Position numbers and translations under genes: made by a program. The notes below the pieces were generated by a model, which worked only from the letters and a program-made list of their open reading frames with translations, was not told the DNA's origin and ran no database searches. Shown piece by piece: positions 18,559 through 25,468 of a DNA stretch of 25,468 bases (positions are counted from its first letter, which is position 1; each line of letters starts with the position of its first letter). The stretch comes from Branchiostoma floridae (taxonomy: Eukaryota; Chordata; Leptocardii; Amphioxiformes; Branchiostomatidae), in NCBI RefSeq assembly GCF_000003815.2, contig NC_049986.1, positions 24,472,755-24,498,222 on the forward strand. Reading direction: 5' to 3'.

Positions 18559-18868
18559 GGTGAAGGGTAATTTTGAGCAGATCCTGCGTGGCATAAGACA
18601 GTGACATAAGCTTGGGGGAAGGAGTTTAGCCCGGCAGAGGAGTACATTGCCCCACGGGAATTCTGCCACAGGACGGAAAACCTCAAAGGCACTGGGAGGG
18701 CCGATCCTAGTGCCCACTTACCTCCAACGTGAATCGTTTTACAACCTTTCCGAGCCAGTATCTGAGACAAACGCTTGGCTAATTGGCTACTCTGCCGGCT
18801 AAACTCCTTGCCCAGCTTATGTTATTGTCTTATGGCACGCAGGATCTGCTTGGAGATCAGGTGGAGGG
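18559..18868. mobile_element. 292-bp MITE with 9-bp target duplication (one mismatch)
   Basis: The element spans 18568-18859. Terminal arms of about 70 bp pair well: GAGCAGATCCTGCGTGGCAT (from about 18576) with ATGGCACGCAGGATCTGCTT at the right, through CGGCAGAG / CTCTGCCG. The right terminus CTTGGAGATCA retains the family motif and the left has decayed. Flanks GGTGAAGGG (18559-18567) and GGTGGAGGG (18860-18868) differ at one base. The interior of about 140 bp is unique and non-coding. Confidence 0.8.
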
Positions 18869-19091
18869 GTCCTCACCAGAAGATGGTCGAAAGGTTGTTT
18901 GACGTCTTTTCTCTTTACGCAGTCCACATGAAAGCTATCCCATGTCTAGGGCAGGTCAGTAGGAATAAATCTCCATGGATCAGGCTCTGATCACGACTCG
19001 CGCTGGTGCTGTTTTTAGCCCGTCATTTGCGGCGCGTGAGATGTCAAAAGAACTCAGCAACACTTAATATTCAGTCTTTCTTGCTCTTCCT
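18869..19091. other. Spacer between elements
   Basis: Non-coding DNA between two inverted-repeat elements; no recognisable feature. Confidence 0.4.
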
Positions 19092-19358
19092 TTAATGTGG
19101 TATCTCACTGCACTTGGGGTACCGGTGCGGCACTGCGGGATTCGTTTACTGCGACACTGTTGTGTTATTTTCGCCGATTTGTTTTCCTATAATCTAGATA
19201 TAGCGTAATACGTAAAAGTATGACTTAGAAGACAACACGATACACAAAAGTGACAAAACGTAAGAAAAGTCGTTCTTTATCTCTGAAATTTGTTGAGTAT
19301 CATTCGCAGCCAACAGTGCCGCACTAGTGCCGCAAGTGCAGAGAGACACCACCTTTAA
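19092..19358. mobile_element. 259-bp inverted-repeat element at a TTAA site
   Basis: The element spans 19096-19354, with arms of about 50 bp (CACTGCACTTGGGGTACCGG at the left, matched at the right by an inverted GCACTAGTGCCGCAAGTGCA). The right terminus is CACCACCT, and the left terminus TGTGG has lost one base relative to AGGTGG. TTAA lies at 19092-19095 and 19355-19358. TTAA duplications characterise piggyBac and Kolobok elements. Its outer end resembles that of the 20396-20703 element (AGGTGG-GTC). Confidence 0.7.
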
Positions 19359-19368
19359 ATTTAATGTG

Positions 19369-19546
19369 GGGACTGCGTAGTCTCCAAGCAGACCCTACGG
19401 TGCCTATACATAGTATCAAGGCTGGCAAAGGGAGATAGCCGGCCAAAGGGAGTCAAACGGGCGGGCACCGGCTATACTCCGTTGCCAGCTTTGATACTAT
19501 CTTTACTTTAGGCACCGTAGAGTTTGCTTGGAGACTAGGGACTGCG
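19369..19546. mobile_element. 160-bp MITE with exact 9-bp target duplication
   Basis: The element spans 19378-19537, beginning TAGTCTCCAAGCAGACCC and ending TTTGCTTGGAGACTA. The arms continue inward for about 65 bp via CTACGGTGCCTA, ATAGTATCAA-GCTGGCAA and ATAGCCGG. GGGACTGCG flanks it at 19369-19377 and 19538-19546. The 9-bp duplication suggests a Mutator-like parent. It is the best-preserved member of the TAGTCTCCAAGCAGA group here and a good reference for its ends. Confidence 0.92.
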
Positions 19547-19713
19547 AACAGTTCAAACTACCCACAAGACAACTCAGGGACAACAATGCACACAAAGCAC
19601 AAAAAGATTAGTTTTTTTTTTTTATGGATGGAATTCGTTCAGCGCTCTGTCAAATCGTTCGGCTGCAGCGACGCCGTGAACGTGTCGCAGCTTCAGTCAA
19701 GTATCCAGTTAAC

Positions 19714-19923
19714 ATCTGCTTGGATATCGATCTCAAAGCAATGCTTCCTCCTCCCATCTGCTTGGATATCGATCTCAAAGCAATGCTTCCTCCTCCCATC
19801 TGCTTGGATATCGATCTCACAGCAATGCTTCCTCCTCCCATCTGCTTGGATATCGATCTCAAAGAAATGCTTCCTCCTCCCATCTGCTTGGATATCGATC
19901 TCAAAGCAATGCTTCCTCCCTCC
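19714..19923. repeat. 42-bp minisatellite x5
   Basis: Five contiguous 42-bp units start at 19714, 19756, 19798, 19840 and 19882, beginning ATCTGCTTGGATATCGATCT and ending in CTTCCTCCTCCC. They differ by only a few substitutions. Each unit starts with ATCTGCTTGGA, the core of the MITE right terminus. Because 42 is divisible by three, frames stay open on both strands (for example plus 19624-20055, a 14-residue repeat). The lack of a recognisable flanking domain and the multi-frame openness argue against a real protein. Confidence 0.95.
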
Positions 19924-20043
19924 CACCCGATAACAGCATCAGGACGATCCCGGAGCTTCCGGAGCGCTTGGTCTGTTCTATGGGGTGAAAGTCACGTTCT
20001 GAGGTCAGCAGGGAGTCAATGGTTTCTCTGGACGTTACATGGC

Positions 20044-20342
20044 GTTACATATTGATCTCCAATCAGATCCGACGGTGGCACAAGATAGCATCAAAAGCTG
20101 GCAGAGGAGTGAAACGGCCCACGAGTGTACATTGGACATGTGAGGAGCAGAAACACGTTTCTAAAATTATCATTATTATTATTACTAAAAAGATCGCCCC
20201 TACTCGTGCCTTTATTTGACAGGTGCGCTCTGAGGAAGAACCTTTGGTATCCAATAAACACTCCTAGGCCGGCTTCGTTCCTCTGCCAGCTTTTTATACT
20301 ATCTTATGCCACTGAAGGATCTGCCTGGAGATTGTTACATAT
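20044..20342. mobile_element. 281-bp MITE with exact 9-bp target duplication
   Basis: The element spans 20053-20333. The left end is TGATCTCCAATCAGATCC, the right end GGATCTGCCTGGAGATT, and the arms reach about 67 bp (20053-20119 and 20268-20333). They share GGTGGCA, ATAG.ATCAA and AGCTGGCAGAGGAG blocks with the 19378 and 18568 elements. GTTACATAT flanks it at 20044-20052 and 20334-20342. The interior is unique (contains an ATT-rich patch), with no transposase. Confidence 0.92.
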
Positions 20343-20391
20343 AGCGCTACAGGTTGCGTTATGCACACTTGCTACATAACGCCACAAGACC

Positions 20392-20707
20392 TTAAAGGTG
20401 GGGTCACACCTGCGTATATATCCAAGTCCGTTTGAGGTGCGTATAACGCTCTTAGTCTCTACCAGGCTCCACAGGTCGCAGGAAAAATAGTACATATGGA
20501 CAAATATAGATACATAACATGCCAGATGAGTTAGCTGACCGAGAAGTATGGTTAGCGACCCAGCTAACTCGTCCGACATGTTACCTGTTTACGTTTGTCC
20601 AATTTCTATTATTTTTTCAACGACCTGTGGAGTCTGGTGGAGGCAAATACTCCCATACGCGCCTCAAACGGACTTAGATATATACGCAGGTGTGACTCCA
20701 CCTTTTA
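20392..20707. mobile_element. 308-bp long-armed inverted-repeat element at a TTAA-like site
   Basis: The arms of about 142 bp (20396-20537 and 20561-20703) are separated by only 23 bp, so nearly the whole element is a hairpin. The ends are AGGTGGGGTCACACC and GGTGTGACTCCACCT. The flanks are TTAA (20392-20395) and TTTA (20704-20707), one mismatch. Homologous blocks include CGTATATATC(C/T)AAGTCC-type and CTCCACAGGTCG. The arms differ by substitutions and short indels, so insertion is not recent. Non-coding. Confidence 0.85.
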
Positions 20708-21469
20708 CACAACGTTCTGCAGCATTGCGAGACGTTTCAGGTCGCCACAGAATGGATGCTATGTCTGAAGACTGAAATGAAATGTTTTCTTCGTGTTTGT
20801 TGCTACCTATTACATTGTCGTTCTTCTGACATGTCAATTATTGTTTTGTTTCAGGTGGCAGCTGTCAATCACCCATCATCCGCCCTGTATGACGTGACGT
20901 TGGGGAGCGATGGAAGGAAGGAAGGAAGAAAAGAGGCATTAAAGAAGAGGTGGCCGGTGCCGCGTGCCCAAATATAGCCTCTAAGCAGGTGTTTAGGAGT
21001 CCAAATGTTTGTATCAACGGGATGATAAGATAAGATAAGATATAGATATATCGGAGATACTAAAAGCTGTCTAACAATGACTCTGGTTGAAAATGCCAGT
21101 CAAGAAAACTCAAATTGTGTCCATCTACGTAAATTTCAATTGACGTGCCAGCTTCAAAATGCCTAGTGAACAGAATAACTGAAAATGTAGAAAAAAACTA
21201 TTTGATGAGCTTTTCATTTTGTAGGTAAACGAGAACTGAAACCAGTCTTTGACATTTTAAGCTTTTAACTTGAGAGTTTTTCTTTCTAAATTCATTATAT
21301 CACAAGAAACCCGGTAAGATTCAGTACCGCGGGAGTGTTGTATTTTCCAAGCCATTAATGATTTTGTCGACATATTCTCAAATTCTTTTGAAACCACTTA
21401 CGTATACCTTAGAGAGAGAAGACGTGTTCTCTGCTTGAAAATACGATTTACCTGGTTTCTGTCTATCAA
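20708..21469. other. Non-coding stretch
   Basis: No gene is recognised. A short GGAAGGAAGGAAG patch lies at about 20911-20930, and GATAAGATAAGATA at about 21023-21041. TAGCCTCTAAGCAGGTG near 20976 resembles a lone MITE left end. Confidence 0.4.
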
Positions 21470-21470
21470 G

Positions 21471-21655
21471 ACTGTCTGGACCACCTGCTGGGTCGTGCGT
21501 CTTGGGATTTCTTACGCAGCTCAAGACAAATGTCTTAAGCAGAGGAGACGCATCTTACACTGTCTGGACCCCTGTTGAGTTCCTTTATGGGAATCTTCGG
21601 CGTCCTTAAGTATGATCAAGACAAACGTCTTGGCGAGTGGAGGCGTAAGAATGAG
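21471..21655. repeat. Degenerate tandem repeat, period about 88-95 bp, two copies
   Basis: ACTGTCTGGACC starts both copies (21471 and 21559). TCAAGACAAA(T/C)GTCTT follows in both (21521 and 21616), and each closes with a (G)AG.(A)G(A/G)CGCAT/CGTAAG-type block. Stops occur in all plus frames across the pair. Confidence 0.6.
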
Positions 21656-22354
21656 AGATTTGTCTTTCTTCTGGCGCTGTCTTTAAGTACCTACCTGTGG
21701 TGTTACTTCAAGTCCGTCTCAGGCTGAGGATTTCCTGGAAACACTTAAAGATTTGGCAGTGAAATATTGTCTCGGTGAAGAGTAAAAAACTGGGAAAGAG
21801 GGAGGGAATGAGGAGTAGGGTTAGGGGAGAAAGAGGGAAGGAGGGATACAGGAACGGAGGACACCATTGATAGCACTAGTACTTGTGGAAGTGTTCAGTT
21901 AACGTGTTATAAACGTTTTGCTACTCCAGTTGAATAGCTTGATAACAAGACTGCTTCAGGATGTGCTTTTCATACAACCTCCAACACTGAAATATGTTCT
22001 GACGGATGGATAAGCATTTTTTTTGCAAAATCATGCCAATCATGCTACTTGCACGTGCAGTTTCAAAGTGATTAAAGTCATACTGTATATAACACTTGTT
22101 TCCAATCAACTATAATGTACTACGTTTGTTATTGTGGGGTTTGCCGCCTTCTCTGAAGATGATAATTCATAAGTTCATGATGATAGTTTAACCTTCAAGT
22201 GGGCGGCTGTAAACATAGGTACAGTGTCATTACAGAGAGATCACATGGTTTTCATTCGGAAGAAAACAAAAATGACTAACTCCTTATCAATTATTTGTTT
22301 GTTGTTTATTTATTTATTTGTTATTCATTTTTCGTTGCCCGGAGACCCGCGGTG
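21656..22354. other. Non-coding stretch with purine-rich patch
   Basis: Positions 21788-21860 are almost purely G/A on the plus strand. The plus frame around 22272-22430 begins with a hydrophobic run, but it is built from (TTTA)n low complexity and is not called. Confidence 0.45.
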
Positions 22355-22427
22355 TCCAGTGCTGATTGTCCAAACGCAATTCTTGTTGACCTTTGAACCA
22401 AGAACTGCGCTGGACATCAGCAATTGA
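22355..22427. repeat. Imperfect hairpin
   Basis: The left arm (22355-22385, GTCCAGTGCTGATTGTCC...) and right arm (22399-22427, ...GCTGGACATCAGCAATTG) pair over about 29 bp with small indels and a 13-nt loop. TTTA/TGTT-rich low complexity flanks both sides. It could be a relic element or a structured SINE-like head. Confidence 0.45.
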
Positions 22428-22926
22428 CGCTGCCTACTCGACGTCCGGAATGTTTGTTTGTTTGTTAAATTTATTTTGTTTGTTTATATCTTATATTTTT
22501 TAATATAAGTTTTTTTTTGTCTATGGCATTTTTCTTTTTTTTTTCTATGATTTTCTGTTCTGTAACCTCACAATTATCAATTAAAACTGTCTTAAAGCTC
22601 CCAACAGGGAGGGAGAGAGAGAACTTGTTTATTTAAACACACACAATTTCAAGTACAAGATGATAGTCCGTAGACTATAATAGCCACGGCTGAGAATTTT
22701 TTTGGCCTTCTAAAAGTTCATGTTGCAATTAAGAACCAAGGCCAACCTTTAAAGGATAAAAGATACTGAAAAGGCGTAGTACTAGTGTTGCAGAAACAGC
22801 CTATGAAACACTGAGAATATTGTCTGTTGGATCGTCACATCTGCTTGGAGATGACGTAGCTGCCACCATGAGGCCCAAGGATAGGATTTAGCCAATAAAG
22901 ATGTGATTTCGTTATTCAAGTTCCAG
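22428..22926. other. T-rich non-coding stretch
   Basis: Long T-rich and TGTT-rich tracts lie at 22449-22550. CACATCTGCTTGGAGATGACG near 22836 is a lone MITE right terminus, with no partner found upstream. Confidence 0.4.
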
Positions 22927-23230
22927 TATTAAAATGAAAATTCCTCTGACATTCACGTGGAAATTCTTTGCATCAATTGCCGCCAACAAATAAGCTGATG
23001 AACTGAACAAATTTTGACCAAAATTGAAAACTTGTTCCTTCTAACCCAGTTAGGTTCCAGATTAAGCAGGGATATAATTTTGAACCCGCTGTATTAAAAT
23101 TCCTCTGTCATTCACGTGGGAATTCTTTTTATCTAAACTTATCCAAGAGTCATCCAAACACAACAGCGTTGACCAAAATGAAAAAGCTTAGACCCTACCT
23201 GTTCCTTTTAACCCACTAAGGTGCCATATT
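22927..23230. repeat. Tandem duplication, period about 159-167 bp
   Basis: Copy 1 (about 22927-23058) and copy 2 (about 23092-23226) share TATTAAAAT..., ATTCCTCTG(A/T)CATTCACGTGG-type, TTGACCAAAAT-GAAAA and GTTCCTT(C/T)TAACCCA blocks in order. Substitutions and indels show the duplication is old. Each copy carries a CACGTG E-box. Confidence 0.75.
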
Positions 23231-23303
23231 GGGCCACAATGTTAATAGCAAAGGAGGATATCCTAGGATTTTAAGTAGCACCATAATTTTGAACTCCCCC
23301 ACT

Positions 23304-23475
23304 GCGCTACGCAGCGCTGACGTCTGCCCTCTGCGGTACCCAGGCAGAAAATGAAGCCGCCACACTGCCTGGTTCTGACGTCACTGTTCCGCTCAGGTTC
23401 ACTGGGAGTCATTAACCTTTGACCGCTATTAGAGATGAGTGGCGGGAATTCCGCAGTAGAGCATGCGCAGCTCGT
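23304..23475. promoter_or_regulatory. CRE/NRF1-like promoter candidate
   Basis: TGACGTC lies at 23318-23324, a perfect TGACGTCA at 23376-23383, and GAGCATGCGCA near 23459-23469, one mismatch from the NRF1 palindrome core GCGCATGCGCA. CpG density is raised relative to the flanks, and GCGCT/AGCGC forms a small palindrome near 23304. CRE plus NRF1 is a common TATA-less promoter combination in animals. Orientation is unclear, and no exon is recognised nearby. Confidence 0.4.
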
Positions 23476-23624
23476 CACGCCTGTGCGTGTTGGTGTTGTA
23501 CATGATGATTTACTTCACCTTGACTTGCTTAAATGGCATTTTGCTCCGATACTTTTGGCTAGTTATGCGCCATGGATATGAAAAAAAGGTTGCTGTCTGT
23601 TTAATGTGTTTATGGTCTGTGGGT

Positions 23625-23890
23625 GAGTGTAGAGTGTGAGTATGAGTGTGTGAGTGCGCGCACGCGTGTATGTGTGTAATCTCCTAATCTCGAACCAGAT
23701 CCACGGTGCATAATGTATAGTATCAAACTCTGCCTGGAGATTAGTGTGTGTTTGTGTCTCTCTCTCTTTGAATGTGTTTGAGCGCACGTGTGTCTGAGAG
23801 AGTTTTGTGGGTGTGCGCGTGCGAGTGTGAGTTTTGTGTGTATGTGTCTATATGTGTGAATATGTTTGCTCGCACACGTGTGTATGTATG
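23625..23890. repeat. GT-rich simple sequence, interrupted by a mini-MITE
   Basis: Degenerate (GT)n with GAGTGTGA and GCGCGCACG variants flanks the 67-bp element at 23677-23743. Purine/pyrimidine alternation could allow Z-DNA. The open frames here, including the 5' part of plus 23772-24125, are repeat-derived. Confidence 0.8.
23677..23743. mobile_element. 67-bp deletion derivative of the 19378-type MITE
   Basis: It begins TAATCTCC and ends TCTGCCTGGAGATTA. The interior CCACGGTGCATAATGTATAG and following TATCAA match the left-arm block CTACGGTGCCTATACATAG-TATCAAG of the 19378 element. Most of the interior and one arm are lost. Flanking GTATGTGTG and GTGTGTGTT agree at 7 of 9 positions, which is uninformative inside a GT repeat. 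Confidence 0.65.
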
Positions 23891-24250
23891 TAAGTGGCCT
23901 AAGGGTCAAAAGACGACACCAAGGAGTCTGGGACGGAGGCTAACGTCTCTGGAAAGGTTCCACAAACGGCGGGGCGTGTCGGCCGCCATCTGTCGCGGAT
24001 TCACGGCGACAACAGTTGGGTCTAGAGGTATATTTTTGTATTTGTGCTACTGTGGTGCTGTCCGGAATCGTTACAAATATTGTCCTAGTATTATTGTGTT
24101 ATCATCTTGCTTTCCTGCAGCCTGATTTCCGTCATTTGTTGGTGAATATTCATCACAATCGATGAATATGACGTCCTGCGTAAGAAAAGTTTGTTCTTGA
24201 GACACTTGATTTGTTACAGTGCTGTCAATAGCTGTCAATCAATGTGTAGC
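23891..24250. other. Non-coding with YY1-like motif
   Basis: GGCCGCCATCTG at about 23980-23991 is, on the minus strand, CAGATGGCGGCC, very close to the YY1 consensus. The minus frame from that ATG runs about 27 codons to a stop with no recognisable product. GGGACGGAGGCTAA near 23931-23944 looks like an isolated MITE right end. Confidence 0.35.
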
Positions 24251-24251
24251 G

Positions 24252-24309
24252 TCACGTGATTGAACCATTACTGTGCCTATTTTTTTTAAAAAGGAGAGTG
24301 ATGACGTCA
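24252..24309. promoter_or_regulatory. Palindromic E-box and CRE
   Basis: TCACGTGA (24252-24259) is the palindromic E-box preferred by USF/TFE-type bHLH-zip factors. A perfect TGACGTCA follows at 24302-24309. The spacing of about 50 bp is compatible with cooperation, but nothing else marks a start site. Confidence 0.35.
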
Positions 24310-24355
24310 CGCTATAGTCAATATATTTCATCTGTATTCTTGTTGAGTTGTTCAA

Positions 24356-24361
24356 AATAAA
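24356..24361 (+). terminator. Possible poly(A) signal
   Basis: AATAAA is followed within 30 bp by GT-rich sequence (GTTGGTCTGGTTTTG), the usual layout of a metazoan cleavage site. No upstream coding exon is recognised, so it may be fortuitous. Confidence 0.25.
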
Positions 24362-24574
24362 GTTGTGCGAATCATACTTGAGTTGGTCTGGTTTTGCACA
24401 TGATTTTGTGCGTTTCTTTCTTTCACTGAAAAAAGAAAAGAATCCATAGGTCACTGGTAGATAGTGCGAAAGTGGCCCAATAGACAGTAAACATTAGCAT
24501 AGGAGTTAGCCGGCTACAGGAATGTAACGTGGACAGTCTCTACTTTCTGTCGAATTCCGCGATTTATATAAGGT

Positions 24575-24767
24575 TACTCTTCAAACAAAGGTTTGCTCTG
24601 TTTGCTTTTGTTTCTAAACGTGTTTTAGACGTTTTTGTCTGGCTTTATGTTTCGTCCCGTTTTCTTCGTGTCGGTTTGCAGAAGGAACAGTGGGGCAAGA
24701 TTGAAAGTCTGACAAAAACGTCTAAATATACGTCAAAAACTACCGGAGCCGAACCTCTGATTGGATA
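24575..24767. mobile_element. MITE related to 4035-4218
   Basis: The right end, GGAGCCGAACCTCTGATTGGATA, matches the right end of the 4035 element almost base for base. The left end (TACTCTTCAAACAAAGGTTTG) is a decayed form of TCTCCAAGCAGAGGTTCG. Inner arms GTTTTAGACGTTTTTGTCTG and CTGACAAAAACGTCTAAA pair well. No target duplication is recognised. Confidence 0.7.
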
Positions 24768-24821
24768 GCACGGTCCATATCCCAGTAGAAAGGCTTGGTG
24801 GAGGCTAATGGAGGCTAATGC

Positions 24822-24976
24822 TAGTCTGCAAGCAGAGGTTGATGGTGAAAGCATGACCTTTTGCTTATTTGCTGTTTTTACCTGTCAGCTATCTATGTTG
24901 GTGTGGGCGGCTGATAGAAAAAGACGGCATAAGAAAAAGGTCACGATTTTACAAGTCAACCTCTGCTTGGAGAGTA
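24822..24976. mobile_element. 155-bp MITE
   Basis: It begins TAGTCTGCAAGCAGAGGTTG and ends CAACCTCTGCTTGGAGAGTA. Arms extend about 38 bp through ATGACCTTTT / AAAAGGTCACGAT. The flanks do not form a 9-bp duplication. GGAGGCTAAT is tandemly doubled immediately upstream (24800-24819), possibly right-end debris of another copy. Confidence 0.75.
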
Positions 24977-25126
24977 TCCAAAGGAAACCACTGTCCATCC
25001 CCAGGAGTCTGCTTGTAGACTACACTCTCTAAGCGCTGTCAACTAGCCTTTGCCTGGTATCGACTATATTTGTCCAATTTCTACAATTAGACCACCGATC
25101 CACGTAGCCTGGTAGAGGCTAGCTGT

Positions 25127-25238
25127 CAACCCCCAAGCAGATGTGGGGTGGAAAATCGTGACGTTTTTAGTCCGTCAATCACGCTGCGTGTCAAAAAATG
25201 TGTAACGATTTTCCCGCCCAACATCTGCTTGGAGGCTA
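25127..25238. mobile_element. 112-bp MITE
   Basis: The right end, CATCTGCTTGGAGGCTA, pairs with a partly decayed left end, CAACCCCCAAGCAGATG. Arms of about 40 bp include GGAAAATCGTGACG / AACGATTTTCCCGCC. The subterminal sequence differs from its neighbours although the terminal motif is shared. No target duplication is evident. Confidence 0.75.
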
Positions 25239-25279
25239 CCAGAGCAGGGAGGTCGCGCGTTCCACACAAGCCTGACGGC

Positions 25280-25292
25280 GTCGCTAGGCAAC
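25280..25292. promoter_or_regulatory. RFX-like X-box
   Basis: GTCGCTAGGCAAC fits GTHNYY-N-RRNAAC, an RFX X-box with a 1-nt spacer, within CpG-containing sequence (GGTCGCGCG, GACGGCGTCGC). It is the second 13-bp X-box of this form in the window. Confidence 0.4.
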
Positions 25293-25468
25293 CATTAGGA
25301 CCCAGGGTGCAACGGGAGGACACGCTGAATACTAGTATACAAGGGATTGTCCATTAACTTCTCTTATGTAGGAGTGGGTCGCATGTTTGTCCCAGGGTTG
25401 GTACATTTGCTTGACGGGGGAAGGAAGTATCTTCTACCATGGCAGTCCCTTCAATTGATCAATAGCGA

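Noticed and set aside
18195-18770. Longest open frame in the window (191 codons, minus strand)
   Set aside because: It runs through the GTAT microsatellite and half of a MITE; the amino-acid pattern is repeat-derived, with no domain.
19624-20055. 143-codon frame with a 14-residue repeat
   Set aside because: Created by a 42-bp minisatellite that is open on both strands; no start context or flanking domain supports a protein.
22272-22430. Signal-peptide-like frame starting with ATG near 22272
   Set aside because: The hydrophobic run is encoded by (TTTA)n low complexity and the frame ends in a hairpin relic.

Overview
This window reads as animal (metazoan) genomic DNA, most likely a cephalochordate (amphioxus, Branchiostoma). 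No open frame exceeds about 190 codons, and the longest ones run through simple repeats. There is no operon-like packing and there are no bacterial signals. The sequence is AT-leaning with scattered CpG-dense islands, micro- and minisatellites, and many short inverted-repeat elements (MITEs). The amphioxus assignment is an inference from the density and style of these MITEs, many of which end in the motif TCTCCAAGCAGA / TCTGCTTGGAGA. A sea urchin, hemichordate or other invertebrate deuterostome is not excluded. I recognise no protein family anywhere in the window.

Layout. 1-3.0 kb: a paired RFX-like X-box (502-533), a CpG-dense stretch, a (GGAA)n tract and TATC/GATA/AT microsatellites. 3.0-5.2 kb: a 230-bp inverted-repeat element, a textbook TATA + Initiator core promoter (TATAAAAG 3953, Inr A at 3985), a MITE 50 bp downstream of that start, a strong splice donor at 4515/4516, a truncated MITE, and a cluster of three perfect CREs (5095-5131). 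5.5-8.7 kb: a hairpin element, two very small palindromic insertions with CAAGGAG/CTCCTTG ends and 7-bp direct repeats (6101-6134, 7890-7949), and a decaying ~100-bp minisatellite of about a dozen copies (6840-8345). 8.7-15 kb: largely unique non-coding DNA with a CpG island (10.7-11.0 kb), two G-quadruplex motifs and one weak candidate first coding exon on the minus strand (11839-12008). 15-18.3 kb: a precise MITE, a ~415-bp tandem duplication, an AP-1/CCAAT/CRE cluster and a minus-strand promoter-like region near 18.05-18.1 kb. 18.5-20.7 kb: a hotspot of five inverted-repeat elements plus a 42-bp minisatellite whose unit begins with the MITE terminal motif. 21-25.5 kb: degenerate duplications, CRE/NRF1 and E-box/CRE motifs, GT-rich repeats, a cluster of three MITEs (24575-25238) and a second X-box (25280).

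The best-supported content is mobile-element biology. Four elements are flanked by 9-bp target-site duplications (three exact, one with a single mismatch), which fits non-autonomous Mutator-like MITEs. Two elements sit at TTAA-type sites. Two tiny palindromes with 7-bp duplications fit no family I can name. No transposase is present, so all of these must have been mobilised in trans. The regulatory calls are motif readings only. Together they suggest the window spans 5' ends or introns of genes whose coding exons lie mostly outside it.
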